A stretch of 64,000 bases of DNA from CAYZED01 sp964477445 (GCA_964477445.1 CAYZED010000011.1:1-64000), one strand, 5' to 3'. Numbered from the stretch's first letter, positions 24,814 to 33,824 are shown. Numbers and translations are program-made. Notes: generated by a model not told the origin, from the sequence alone.

Positions 24814-26451
24814 ATGAAAGATAAAGAACAGAAAAGCATAGAAACACAAAACAAAGAAGGACAAAACAAAGAAGCACAAAATATAGAAATACAAAACTTA
24901 GTAACACAAAGCGAAAGAATTGAGTTGCTTGAAGATGAAAACCGACTATTAAGAAATATTTTAGACAAATTACATGAAGCGGTTCAATATGTTGATAACG
25001 ACAAAAAAATTCTAATATACAATAACGCTATAGAGCAGTTAGAAGGCATTAAGAAAGAAGATGTTATAGGTAAAAGAATAACTGAGGTATATGACTATAG
25101 TCACGAATTCAATATAAATAGTAGTCCTCTTCTAAATGCACTCGAAAAAAAGGATAAAATAACAGAGCGACATATTAAATATACTTCGCCAAATGGTAAA
25201 AAAGTAGATGTATTGAGTAGCACATACCCTTATTATGAGGATGAAGTTTTAGTAGGAGCCTTTTCAATCTTCCAAGATGTATCAAAGTGGCTAATTATGT
25301 TTAAAGAGAACAGACATTTGCGGAATATTTTAAACTTTGATACCTCAAAAAATGTAGTTAAGAATGGAACAGTTTTTAAATTTGATAATATTGTAGGCAA
25401 GAGTAAAATATTAAGCGAGACAATCGCTATAGCAAAAAAGTATGCTAATAAAAAATCACACATTCTTATATGTGGAGAAACAGGAACTGGAAAAGAACTT
25501 TTTGCTCAAAGCATTCATAATTCAAGCGATTACTCAATTGGAAATTTTGTTTCAGTAAATTGTGCTGCAATCCCGGATAGTTTGATGGAAAGCATACTTT
25601 TTGGAACAAAAAAAGGTGCCTTTACTGGGGCTGAGGATACTGTGGGGCTAATTGAACAGGCGGATCATGGCACGCTTTATCTAGATGAACTAAACTCAAT
25701 GAATATAAACATGCAAGCAAAATTACTTCGCGTATTACAGGATAAAGAAGTGAGAAGAATTGGAGATAATAATACAAGGAAGATAAACTGCAGGTTAATA
25801 AGCTCGATTAATGTTGAACCATCCAAAGCACTAGAAAACAACGAAATTAGACAGGATCTTTTTTATAGAGTTTCAGCTGCGACGATCTATGTACCACCAC
25901 TTCGTGAGAGAAATGAGGACATTGAACTTTTAACTGAGTTTTTTATTAAGAGATATAACAAAGAGTTTTCCACCTCGTTTACTGGTGCGTCTCCAAAATT
26001 AATTGCTATTCTAAATAACTACACTTGGCCAGGCAATGTTAGAGAACTTGAAAATGTCGTTGAAAGTTCATTGAGTTTAATGGATTCGGAATATGGACTT
26101 TTGGATGAGAAGTATTTACCTCAATACTTAGCAAAAGTAGATTCAAACAATGATTCAGATAGAATTAATGACAGCTTAAAAATATTCGGATTAAATGAAA
26201 AGACAGAATTAAATGAAAAAACGGGACTGAATGAAAAGACCGGACTGAATGAAAATGCAGAATTAAGTGAAAAAGCGCGATTGAGCGAAAATCTAGGTCT
26301 GAATGAATTGATTTCAAGAATTGAAACAAAAATAATCACAGAAGCACTAAGAAATAATAAGAATAATATATCAAAAACGGCAGAAGAATTAAAAATTATA
26401 AGACAGACGTTATATTATAAAATAGAAAAATACGGAATCGAAATCAATTAA
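24814..26451 (+). CDS. PAS-domain sigma-54-dependent transcriptional activator
   Basis: A 545-aa enhancer-binding protein. Its N-terminus is Gln/Lys/Glu-rich with 5-residue repeats. A PAS sensor follows (about 45-165), then the AAA+ domain with GETGTGKE (Walker A), GAFTGA (sigma-54 contact, intact) and LYLDELNSM (Walker B). A repetitive linker and a C-terminal Fis-type helix-turn-helix (NNISKTAEELKIIRQTLYYK) end the protein. It should activate a -24/-12 promoter in response to a small ligand or redox signal. A matching promoter lies 190 nt downstream before the opine-dehydrogenase-like gene, the likely target. Confidence 0.93.
   Translation: MKDKEQKSIETQNKEGQNKEAQNIEIQNLVTQSERIELLEDENRLLRNILDKLHEAVQYVDNDKKILIYNNAIEQLEGIKKEDVIGKRITEVYDYSHEFNINSSPLLNALEKKDKITERHIKYTSPNGKKVDVLSSTYPYYEDEVLVGAFSIFQDVSKWLIMFKENRHLRNILNFDTSKNVVKNGTVFKFDNIVGKSKILSETIAIAKKYANKKSHILICGETGTGKELFAQSIHNSSDYSIGNFVSVNCAAIPDSLMESILFGTKKGAFTGAEDTVGLIEQADHGTLYLDELNSMNINMQAKLLRVLQDKEVRRIGDNNTRKINCRLISSINVEPSKALENNEIRQDLFYRVSAATIYVPPLRERNEDIELLTEFFIKRYNKEFSTSFTGASPKLIAILNNYTWPGNVRELENVVESSLSLMDSEYGLLDEKYLPQYLAKVDSNNDSDRINDSLKIFGLNEKTELNEKTGLNEKTGLNENAELSEKARLSENLGLNELISRIETKIITEALRNNKNNISKTAEELKIIRQTLYYKIEKYGIEIN
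26191..26308 (+). repeat. In-frame 18-nt tandem repeat (6.5 units) in the activator linker
   Basis: Units start at 26191 and recur every 18 nt, encoding LNEKTE, LNEKTG, LNEKTG, LNENAE, LSEKAR, LSENLG. They separate the AAA+ core from the DNA-binding domain. Confidence 0.95.
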
Positions 26452-26504
26452 CAAAATCGAACTTATAATAAAATACTGTAGAAAAAAATACTGTAGAAAA
26501 AATT

Positions 26505-26540
26505 ACACTGTAAGATATTTTACAGTGTTTTTCTTTTTTT
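26505..26540 (+). terminator. Terminator of the sigma-54 activator gene
   Basis: ACACTGTAA (26505-26513) pairs with TTACAGTGT (26520-26528), followed by a long T-rich tract. A 16-nt tandem repeat (AAATACTGTAGAAAAA) precedes it. Confidence 0.9.
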
Positions 26541-26637
26541 CATAGTCGTAGCTGGTTGGTTTCGTAAGATTTCAATCTTTTCTGGTAATTACAGCATTTA
26601 CTTATTGGAAGAAAGCGGCGAAGCCGCCTTTCTTCAA
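26541..26637. repeat. Intergenic element C, copy 1
   Basis: Shares CGTAG, GTTTCGTAAGA(T/C)TTCAATCT and a terminal GGCGAAGCCGCCTTTC hairpin with the sequence at 30773-30856. The hairpin here is GAAGAAA-GCGGC-GAA-GCCGC-TTTCTTC (about 26608-26635). Confidence 0.6.
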
Positions 26638-26639
26638 TC

Positions 26640-26655
26640 TGGCATATATTTTGCT
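26640..26655 (+). promoter_or_regulatory. Sigma-54 (-24/-12) promoter
   Basis: TGGCAT (26640-26645) and TTGCT (26651-26655) have the required 12-bp GG to GC spacing and match the consensus TGGCAC-N5-TTGC. The start of the opine-dehydrogenase-like gene lies about 80 nt downstream, and the gene before it encodes a sigma-54 activator. Confidence 0.8.
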
Positions 26656-26737
26656 AAATATAATTATGAATACTATAAAGTAAAATGAAACTTTATAGAT
26701 TTCACAAATTTTGAGATAAAGAAAGCGGGTATTTTAA

Positions 26738-27973
26738 ATGAAAGATCTAACATATTTAAAAGGGAAAACGATCGCTGTATTGGGAGCCGGTGCAGTTGGG
26801 AAAACAGTCGCTGCTGATTGCGTTTTGGGAGGGAATAAGGTAAACATTTGCGATTTAATGCCTTATGCGGAAAAAACACTTTTTGCACTTGAAAAAACAG
26901 GGATTGAAATCACAGGGGAACAAACAAACCTATTCGCTTTTCACAGAAGTGGAAAAGCTTTCTACAACATGGTGACAACAAGTATTGAGGAATGTGTAAA
27001 AGGCTGTGGAATAGTGATAGTAGCTGTTCCTGCAATGGGACACAAAGTTTTTTTCGAAAAGCTTATTCCAGTTCTTGAGGACGGAATGATTGTCCACATT
27101 ATTCCAGATAATTATGGAACAATGGTTCTAAGAAAAATGATGAGGGAAGCAGATTGCAAAAAAAATATAATCGTAGGTGGTTGGTCGAGTGCACCTTATG
27201 GTTGTAGAGTTATGGAAACTGGTGGAGTCAATTTACCTATGGTCAAAATTGCATATCGGGCAATAACGCTAAGAGGTGCTGCACTACCTTCGAAAAATAA
27301 TGAAACATTTTTAAAAAGTATAGATTATTTAGCTTGTTTTGATGCAATTACCAAAGGTCAAGGAGCGGTGGCTGGTGAAACAGTTATGGATATCGGTTTT
27401 AGTAACATTAATCCTGTTTTGCATTGCCCTGGAACGATATTGGGTGTTGGTGTTATGGAGAATTGGGGCATTTTATATGGTGGAAATGATAAAAAAACAT
27501 ATTCGATTTATAGCCATGCCTACTGCAAATCTATCGCTGAGGTACAATACGCTTTTTATAAAGAAGAAATAGAATTAGCAGAAATAATGGGAGTAGGAAT
27601 TCAAAAATATGAAAAGAAGAAATTCTTTTCAAGAGTAAGTGTATTAGGGGCAGAATATATGGGCGAGGATTATGAAGTGCCTTATAGTGAACAATACTAC
27701 AGAGGCATGGGTAGTGGGCCGCATACTATTTATAATAGGTATATTACTGAAGACATTCCTGTTGGGTGTCATATTTATCATTTGTTAGGCAAAAAATTTG
27801 ATGTTCAAACTAGAATTATTGACAGCATGATAAATCTAGCATGTGCAATGACCGGAATAGATTTTTATAAAGACGGAATGACTCTAGAAGACATTGGTAT
27901 ACATAACATGAAAAAAGAAGAAATGTTAGTTTATTTAAAGGAAGGCATGTTATATGAGGACATGTCAAAATAA
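26738..27973 (+). CDS. NAD/NADP octopine/nopaline dehydrogenase family protein
   Basis: A 411-aa protein. The N-terminal Rossmann fold has VLGAGAVGKTVAADC. The C-terminal octopine dehydrogenase domain has NPVLHCPGTIL, with the conserved His that acts in catalysis in this family, and RYITEDIPVG. Known members reduce an imine formed from an amino acid and a 2-keto acid (opines), or run in reverse. It is the first gene after the sigma-54 promoter and is followed by an Asp/Glu racemase family gene. The substrate is not predictable from sequence. Confidence 0.88.
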   Translation: MKDLTYLKGKTIAVLGAGAVGKTVAADCVLGGNKVNICDLMPYAEKTLFALEKTGIEITGEQTNLFAFHRSGKAFYNMVTTSIEECVKGCGIVIVAVPAMGHKVFFEKLIPVLEDGMIVHIIPDNYGTMVLRKMMREADCKKNIIVGGWSSAPYGCRVMETGGVNLPMVKIAYRAITLRGAALPSKNNETFLKSIDYLACFDAITKGQGAVAGETVMDIGFSNINPVLHCPGTILGVGVMENWGILYGGNDKKTYSIYSHAYCKSIAEVQYAFYKEEIELAEIMGVGIQKYEKKKFFSRVSVLGAEYMGEDYEVPYSEQYYRGMGSGPHTIYNRYITEDIPVGCHIYHLLGKKFDVQTRIIDSMINLACAMTGIDFYKDGMTLEDIGIHNMKKEEMLVYLKEGMLYEDMSK

Positions 27974-27997
27974 CTAATACTACAGATAATAACTAAA

Positions 27998-28088
27998 TAT
28001 GAAAATTGCTTGTGAAAACTGTTTATGAAAACTGTTTATGAAAACTGCTTATGAAAACTGCTTGTTAGAATTACTTGTGAAAATTACT
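27998..28088 (+). repeat. 13-nt tandem repeat (7 units) between the two sigma-54-controlled genes
   Basis: Units of the form T(A/G)TGAAAACTG(C/T)T start at 27998 and recur every 13 nt to 28088; the sixth unit is more diverged. They fill the intergenic space up to the GGAGG ribosome site. Confidence 0.95.
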
Positions 28089-28100
28089 GGAGGTAGAATA

Positions 28101-28865
28101 ATGTCCTTTTATAAATATCTTTTAAACGAGGAAGATAGAAAACAGACATATGAAATAAAAGACGGAAGATATATTTCAGGACACTCAATTGGAATTATTG
28201 CAGTCGATTTAAAATATCCCAAACTGCCAGGAAATGTAGTAAATGCAACAACTTTCGAATATCCTGTACTTTATAAAAAAGTCGAATTTGAAATTGAGAA
28301 ACTTCTGAAGGGTGATCCTGAAATAGAAACGATAATTATAAATGCAGCCAAAGACTTAGAAAAAGATGGCGTTAGAGCTATAATCGGAGCGTGTGGTTTT
28401 TTTGCTAATTTTCAAAAAAGTGTAGCAGAGAGTATTGATATTCCTGCATATCTATCAAGCTTGATACAAATTCCGATGATAAAAACAGGTTTGAAAACTT
28501 ATCAAAAAGTCGGTGTGCTTACTGCAAGTGTAGATAATATTACTGAAGATACGCTGAGAAATGTCGGTGCATCAATGGATGATTGTATTTTGAGGGGTAT
28601 TGAATTTGAAGAGGGATTCACACCTATTCGAGAAGATCTAAGGAATATGGATAATAGACTTATGTGCGATACTGTAGTTAAGGCCGCCATAGAAATGGTT
28701 AATGAGCACCCAGAAATCGGAGCAATATTGCTTGAATGCAGTGATATGCCTCCATATGCACATGAAATACAAAAGCATCTTAATCTACCAGTATTCGATT
28801 ATATAACATTGATTAATTGGGTAAATCAAGCAGTAGTTAAAAAACCTTATAACGGCTATTTCTGA
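28101..28865 (+). CDS. Aspartate/glutamate racemase family protein
   Basis: A 254-aa protein of the Asp/Glu/hydantoin racemase superfamily. Both catalytic Cys are visible, in IGACGFFANF (first) and LLECSDMPPYAHEIQ (second), so it should act as a racemase or a related two-Cys enzyme. ATG 28101 has GGAGGT 8 nt upstream; an upstream extension would run through the 13-nt repeats. It is cotranscribed with the opine-dehydrogenase-like gene. A racemase that supplies or removes a D-amino acid for the dehydrogenase is a reasonable inference. Confidence 0.85.
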   Translation: MSFYKYLLNEEDRKQTYEIKDGRYISGHSIGIIAVDLKYPKLPGNVVNATTFEYPVLYKKVEFEIEKLLKGDPEIETIIINAAKDLEKDGVRAIIGACGFFANFQKSVAESIDIPAYLSSLIQIPMIKTGLKTYQKVGVLTASVDNITEDTLRNVGASMDDCILRGIEFEEGFTPIREDLRNMDNRLMCDTVVKAAIEMVNEHPEIGAILLECSDMPPYAHEIQKHLNLPVFDYITLINWVNQAVVKKPYNGYF

Positions 28866-28973
28866 TAAATAAGTTTTTGATATTCTATCATTTGATTTAA
28901 TAGAGTGAATTAGGGTTTGTTGAAGTCGTGTGATCAGCAAGCCCTATTTGCTATTGATAATAATGGAAATCAA

Positions 28974-29002
28974 TTGACGTTTGATGAAGAAATTGTTAGT
29001 AT
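28974..29002 (+). promoter_or_regulatory. Promoter of the methyltransferase gene
   Basis: TTGACG (28974-28979), 17-nt spacer, TAGTAT (28997-29002). Upstream, AGGGTTTGTTG and CAGCAAGCCCT (about 28912-28945) form a wobble-containing hairpin that may end the racemase transcript. Confidence 0.55.
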
Positions 29003-29070
29003 TTTAAGGGTAGGTTATAACAGTAACAATATTATTAGTAAACAAAGATACTAGCTTTACAGGAGGCTTT

Positions 29071-29826
29071 ATGAGCAAAATATATACAGAAATAAACTCT
29101 AAGATATTTGATCTTTGGGTGGAAGAAGGTTGGGAATGGGGACAACCAATAAGTCACGAGATTTTTGAAAAGGCCAAGAAGAACGATTGGTTTGTCTTAC
29201 TTACGCCAACTAAACCTGTCCCAAAAGAATGGTTTTGTGAAATGAAGGATGCAAACATTCTAGGATTAGCATCAGGTGGTGGTCAACAAATGCCTATTTT
29301 CAGTGCTTTAGGCGCTAAATGTACAGTTTTGGATTATTCAGAAAGACAAATTCAAAGTGAAATTGAAGTTGCAAAACGCGAAAATTATGAAGTGAAAACA
29401 GTGAGAGCAGACATGACTAAAAGGCTGCCTTTTGAAGATGAATCTTTTGATTTGATTTTTCACCCTGTTTCAAATTGTTATGTAGAAGATGTTTTTCATA
29501 TTTGGAAAGAGTGTCATCGAGTTTTAAAAAAAGGTGGGATTTTACTTTCAGGACTAGATAATGGGATGAATTTTGTATTTAATGACGATGAGACTATGTT
29601 AAATTACAGACTACCATTTAATCCTCTGAAAGATGAAAAAATCTATGAGGATTCATTAAAGAATGACTGGGGTATTCAGTTCTCACATACTATTGAGGAA
29701 CAAATCGGTGGACAATTGAAAGCGGGCTTTTCACTGGAGGACATCTATCAAGATACAAATGGAGTAGGGAATCTTCATGAATTTAATATACCGTGTTTTT
29801 ATGCGACTAAAGCAGTGAAAAAATAA
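29071..29826 (+). CDS. Class I SAM-dependent methyltransferase
   Basis: A 251-aa protein with a methyltransferase Rossmann fold: motif I ILGLASGGGQQMPIF, acidic strand CTVLDYSERQ, LPFEDESFDLIFHP and VLKKGGILLSG. The family is typical of small-molecule methyltransferases of unknown substrate. AGGAGG is 6 nt before ATG 29071. It has its own promoter, so it is not clearly part of the dehydrogenase-racemase operon. Confidence 0.88.
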   Translation: MSKIYTEINSKIFDLWVEEGWEWGQPISHEIFEKAKKNDWFVLLTPTKPVPKEWFCEMKDANILGLASGGGQQMPIFSALGAKCTVLDYSERQIQSEIEVAKRENYEVKTVRADMTKRLPFEDESFDLIFHPVSNCYVEDVFHIWKECHRVLKKGGILLSGLDNGMNFVFNDDETMLNYRLPFNPLKDEKIYEDSLKNDWGIQFSHTIEEQIGGQLKAGFSLEDIYQDTNGVGNLHEFNIPCFYATKAVKK

Positions 29827-29894
29827 GATAAAGAAACAGTAAATAAAAAGTAAATTAGACTTCAAGTAATATTTTATAGATAGGAAATTAAAAA

Positions 29895-30728
29895 ATGTCG
29901 AAAATAACCATGTCCGGCAAGGGCAAAGTTGAAGAAATTACAAGGATTTTGAGCGATGAAATTCAAGGTAGCGCAATGAGTTACGATTACATCTTGTTTG
30001 ACCTTGATGGCACTTTAACTGATCCTGGTGTAGGATTAACGAAGGCTGTAGAGTATGCATTATCAAAATTTAATATTGAAGTAGAAAATCTATCGGATTT
30101 ATATAAATTTATTGGCCCCCCTCTGTGGGATTCGTTCCAGGATTTCTATGGATTCTCAGTAGAAGACTCAAAAAAAGCGGTTGAATATTATCGTGAGTAC
30201 TATGGAGTTAAGGGCATTTATGAAAATGAGGTATATAAAGGGATTGAAGATTTGTTAAAAAGCCTTAAGAATAAAGGGAAAACCTTAATTGTAGCAACAT
30301 CAAAACCTGAAGTTTATGCGAAAATTGTTCTCGAGCATTTTAATCTTGATAAATATTTTGACTTTATTGCTGGAAGTAATTTTGATGGGACTAGAGTCAA
30401 AAAAGATGAAGTAATACAATATGCAGTCGATAGCTGTAAAATAAGTGATTTATCAAAAGCTATAATGATTGGTGATAGAATGCATGATATCAATGGCGCA
30501 AAAAAAGTTGGGCTAGATTCTATAGGGGTTTTATATGGCTATGGAGACAGGGTTGAACTTGAGTCCGCTGGCGCAAAATATATAGCTGAAACAGTGGAAG
30601 ATATCGAGGAGCTACTAATTGATGATATTGAAATGAAATTAGATGAAGCGGATAGAATTGCTGAAGAAACAAGTATTAGATATTCAAGTGATGAAGTTTT
30701 TGGCCGAATAAGGGAGACAAAGACTTGA
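29895..30728 (+). CDS. HAD-superfamily phosphatase (Gph/YjjG-like)
   Basis: A 277-aa HAD-IA hydrolase with motif I DLDGTLTD (about 35-42), motif II TSKPE, motif III Lys in RVKKDEVI and motif IV GDRMHDINGAK. It should be a phosphatase for small phosphates such as phosphoglycolate or nucleotides. The first 27 residues before MSYDYILFDLDGT are unusual, and translation may instead start at ATG 29976; AGGAAAT supports 29895, CAAGG supports 29976. A C-terminal extension of about 30 residues is also present. Confidence 0.88.
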   Translation: MSKITMSGKGKVEEITRILSDEIQGSAMSYDYILFDLDGTLTDPGVGLTKAVEYALSKFNIEVENLSDLYKFIGPPLWDSFQDFYGFSVEDSKKAVEYYREYYGVKGIYENEVYKGIEDLLKSLKNKGKTLIVATSKPEVYAKIVLEHFNLDKYFDFIAGSNFDGTRVKKDEVIQYAVDSCKISDLSKAIMIGDRMHDINGAKKVGLDSIGVLYGYGDRVELESAGAKYIAETVEDIEELLIDDIEMKLDEADRIAEETSIRYSSDEVFGRIRETKT

Positions 30729-30772
30729 AATTCATTATAATTTAGAATTACTCTATATTATTTCGTAGTCGG

Positions 30773-30856
30773 AGATGTAAAGTTTCGTAAGACTTCAATC
30801 TATTTTACTATTATTATTGTATTCATTTAATTAAGGCGGCCGAAGCCGCCTTTCCG
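30773..30856. repeat. Intergenic element C, copy 2, ending in a terminator-like hairpin
   Basis: Contains CGTAG, GTTTCGTAAGACTTCAATCT and AAGGCGGC-CGAA-GCCGCCTT (about 30833-30853), like 26541-26637. The hairpin lies 2 nt from the end of the convergent aroF gene and could end transcripts from both sides. Confidence 0.6.
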
Positions 30857-30857
30857 T

Positions 30858-31886
30858 TTATAGTTTTTCAGCCAAATCATATATTAGTCTTTCAGTTGTA
30901 TCCCAGCCGATACAAGCGTCTGTTATAGATTTTCCGTATACATTTTCTCCGATATTTTGTCGTCCTTCAACTAAATAACTTTCTATCATAATTCCCTTAA
31001 TTAGTTTGTTAAGAGTTTGATTATACAACTTACTTGTGAGAATTTCTTTAGCAATACGAGGTTGTTCATTATATAGTTTCATCGAATTTGCATGATTACA
31101 ATCAATAATTGCTGCAGGATTTGAGAGACTTAATTTTTCGTATCGTTTTGCTAAATGAATTAAATCTTCAAAGTGATAATTTGGGACATTTCTTCCATAA
31201 GTGTCTACAGCCCCTCTAAGAATGCAGTGAGCATATGGATTACCGCTTGTTTTTACTTCCCAACCACCATAAATGAATGTATGTTCTTGTTGCGCTGCTA
31301 TCACTGAATTCATCATGATTTCAATATTTCCACTAGTAGGATTTTTCATCCCTACGGGTTCGTCAATTCCACTAACAGCTAGTCTATGTTGTTGATTTTC
31401 GACTGAACGAGCTCCAATCGCATGATATCCAAGCAAATCGGCCATGTATGCATAATTCTCAGGATATAACATTTCATCTGCCGCCGGCATATTAAATTCG
31501 CTAAGCGCCTTTAGTTGAAGACCTCTTATAGCTTTGATTCCTTCCTGAAGATCAGGTGCTTGTTCTGGATCTGGTTGGTGTGCCATTCCCTTATAACCTT
31601 CCCCAGTTGTACGTGGTTTGTTTGTATATATCCTAGGAATCATTAAGATTTTTTCCTTAACTTTTTCCTGGACCTTTGCTAATTTTTCAACATACTCCAA
31701 TACAGAGTCAGCATTATCAGCGGAGCAGGGTCCGATTATAAGGATAAGTCGCGAATCTTCGCCTCTGAAAATACTTTTTATTTCTTCAATCTTTTTATCT
31801 TTTTTTATTCTTACATGCTCTGGCACAGGGATCATATCTATAATTTCTTCAGGTGTTGGAAGTTTGTTTAAGCGTTTCATTCCCAT
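30858..31886 (-). CDS. aroF: 3-deoxy-7-phosphoheptulonate synthase (type I)
   Basis: First enzyme of the shikimate pathway: condenses PEP and erythrose 4-phosphate to DAHP. The 342-aa length fits the AroF/G/H class. Motifs: IIGPCSAD, PRIYTNKPRTTGEGYKG, GARSVENQQHR and the metal-binding IDCNHANSMK. AGAGGAAA is 7 nt before ATG 31886. It is a lone gene, so feedback control cannot be judged. Confidence 0.95.
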   Translation of the reverse strand: MGMKRLNKLPTPEEIIDMIPVPEHVRIKKDKKIEEIKSIFRGEDSRLILIIGPCSADNADSVLEYVEKLAKVQEKVKEKILMIPRIYTNKPRTTGEGYKGMAHQPDPEQAPDLQEGIKAIRGLQLKALSEFNMPAADEMLYPENYAYMADLLGYHAIGARSVENQQHRLAVSGIDEPVGMKNPTSGNIEIMMNSVIAAQQEHTFIYGGWEVKTSGNPYAHCILRGAVDTYGRNVPNYHFEDLIHLAKRYEKLSLSNPAAIIDCNHANSMKLYNEQPRIAKEILTSKLYNQTLNKLIKGIMIESYLVEGRQNIGENVYGKSITDACIGWDTTERLIYDLAEKL

Positions 31887-31932
31887 GTTATTTCCTCTTT
31901 CATAAATTAAAATTTTAGGAATTATTTTTGAT

Positions 31933-32868
31933 TCATTTTACAAAATAAGTTATGTACCAGTTTGTAAACATGACTATTAAAGGCAGTGTAAATACTGATA
32001 AAAATGTTGTTAAGAAAATCCCCTCACTTGCCATAATCGAATCAGAATTGTATTCTCTCGCAAAGACTGCATTTAAAGCGGCAGAAGGCATTGCAGACAA
32101 AACAGTGAATACATTCAATAGAAGCACACTAACTTTTAACTGATGTAGAATTATGCAAGTAATTATCGGTATAATCAAAAGTCTTAGCAAAGAAACTATA
32201 AGAAGCCGATAATCGGAAAATACTTTTAGGATATTTCTTTCAGCTATAAGTGAACCAATCATTATCATTGACAGTGGAACTGTAAGTGCTCCACCTAAAT
32301 TAAGCGAAGAATAAACAATTGAAGGCAGTCTGTAACCGACAGTAAACATAATAATTGCAGCTATTGCGGATACAGTTCCAGGGTTAAAAAGTTTGCGAAA
32401 GTTTAGCTTTTCATTTTTGTTGAAAAGTAGCACACCCAATGTCCATAAAGTAATAGTAAAAATCAGATTTACAATAGATGTGTAAAAAACTCCGATTTCA
32501 CCCCAAAAAGCTTTTGCGACTGGAATACCCATAAATCCGATGTTTGCAAAAGTAATTAGTGCTGCGAATACTGTGGCTGAATTATTTTTAAGTTTTAAAA
32601 GCTTAGCCAATGAAACGCCTAGAAGAAGAGATATTAAATAAAAGCCGATTGATAATCCTAGTAAAATATATAAGTCATATACTGCTTGATCAGTTCTAGG
32701 GAAATTTGTTGAAGCCAAAATCATGCAAGGCAAACCAAGTTTTACTATTAACACGGACATAGTATCTTCAGCGTCTTCTTTTAGGTATCCTGCTTTTTTT
32801 ATAAAAATACCGGCTACAAGAACTGAAAAAAGTATTAGGATTTGAGTTAAAGCGACTGAACCTGTCAT
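31933..32868 (-). CDS. AEC family transporter (auxin efflux carrier type)
   Basis: A 311-aa membrane protein with about ten hydrophobic segments, including ILILFSVLVAGIFIKKAGYL at the N-terminus and the broken-helix motif LPCMIL. Family members export carboxylates or amino acids; the substrate here is unknown. ATG 32868 is preferred because AAAGGAGGAAA is directly upstream; an upstream ATG adds nine residues of polar sequence. Confidence 0.85.
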   Translation of the reverse strand: MTGSVALTQILILFSVLVAGIFIKKAGYLKEDAEDTMSVLIVKLGLPCMILASTNFPRTDQAVYDLYILLGLSIGFYLISLLLGVSLAKLLKLKNNSATVFAALITFANIGFMGIPVAKAFWGEIGVFYTSIVNLIFTITLWTLGVLLFNKNEKLNFRKLFNPGTVSAIAAIIMFTVGYRLPSIVYSSLNLGGALTVPLSMIMIGSLIAERNILKVFSDYRLLIVSLLRLLIIPIITCIILHQLKVSVLLLNVFTVLSAMPSAALNAVFAREYNSDSIMASEGIFLTTFLSVFTLPLIVMFTNWYITYFVK

Positions 32869-33002
32869 TTTCCTCCTTTGGCAAACACATTGCATACTGT
32901 CTGCGTAACATATATAATCGAAATATACTATATCATAAGTTTTCTAATTGACGCAAATTGAATAATTGTAAATGTTACAAAATATAAAGAAGAGGTATTT
33001 AA

Positions 33003-33545
33003 ATGGAAAAAACAGACAAAGGAATAGTTGAGTTTGATGTGAAACTAAAACAGGAGGACTTAATTAATTATAATTTATGGATGACTTATAGAAGAGCATC
33101 TACTTGGGCTTTAAGCGCGATAAGTGTTATGGTAGTCGTATTTGTGCTATATGCATTAATGTTTAAACCAGTGGGTTATAAAATTGATGCCTCTATAATA
33201 TTTACTGCAATAATTGCAGCATCCTATATTTTTGTTCTTCCTATGACTATAAGATTCACCAGTAAAAAATCTTTTAATAAAAATAAGTATTTTCAAGATA
33301 CTTTCAGATATCAGATTTCTGACAAAGGTATTAAAGTGACTGTCTTAGAGAAAGAAACTGTAATCGAATGGAAAACTATTTATAAAGTCACGGAAAATGA
33401 TGAAATCTTACTACTGAGTTTTGAGAGGGGAAGAGCTTATATTATTCCAAAAAAGAGCATAAAAGATAAAGAAACATTAAATTCTTTTAAGAACTTAATT
33501 AAAAAAAATCTTGACAGTAGCAGAAGAATATTGAAGCGAGTCTAA
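33003..33545 (+). CDS. YcxB-like membrane protein
   Basis: A 180-aa protein with two membrane segments (about 37-58 and 66-88) and a C-terminal YcxB-like domain (GIKVTVLEKETVIEWKTIYK, RAYIIPKK). The family is common in Firmicutes and of unknown function. GAAGAGGT is 8 nt before ATG 33003. The gene's 3' end runs into a diverged tandem repeat (about 33524-33592) and then a terminator. Confidence 0.75.
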   Translation: MEKTDKGIVEFDVKLKQEDLINYNLWMTYRRASTWALSAISVMVVVFVLYALMFKPVGYKIDASIIFTAIIAASYIFVLPMTIRFTSKKSFNKNKYFQDTFRYQISDKGIKVTVLEKETVIEWKTIYKVTENDEILLLSFERGRAYIIPKKSIKDKETLNSFKNLIKKNLDSSRRILKRV

Positions 33546-33614
33546 CGAATATTTTGAAGAATATTGAAGCAGATTAACCGAATATAACGAAGAGTATTTA
33601 ATGAAGATTATTGA

Positions 33615-33650
33615 GGGGTAGCGTAATTAAAAACGCTGCCCCTTTATTTT
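33615..33650 (+). terminator. Terminator after the YcxB-like gene
   Basis: GGGGTAGCGT (33615-33624) pairs with ACGCTGCCCC (33633-33642), followed by TTTATTTT. Confidence 0.92.
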
Positions 33651-33824
33651 CGCTAGAATTGCCAGTATATGTTATTGCGCCGTCCATTTATTTTATATTA
33701 AAACATTCTATTATATTGCAGATTTGATGAATGCTTGATAGAATAATAATAAATCATATTATACTAATGTTACACAGATATTAAGCGTGACAAAATAAAA
33801 GGATTGAACAAGGGGGGACATCTG

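Noticed and set aside
26738..29826. Staphylopine-type metallophore cluster (racemase, transferase, opine dehydrogenase)
   Set aside because: The racemase is of the two-Cys Asp/Glu superfamily and not DapF/CntK type, the SAM-dependent protein is an ordinary class I methyltransferase with its own promoter, and no exporter or importer genes are adjacent.
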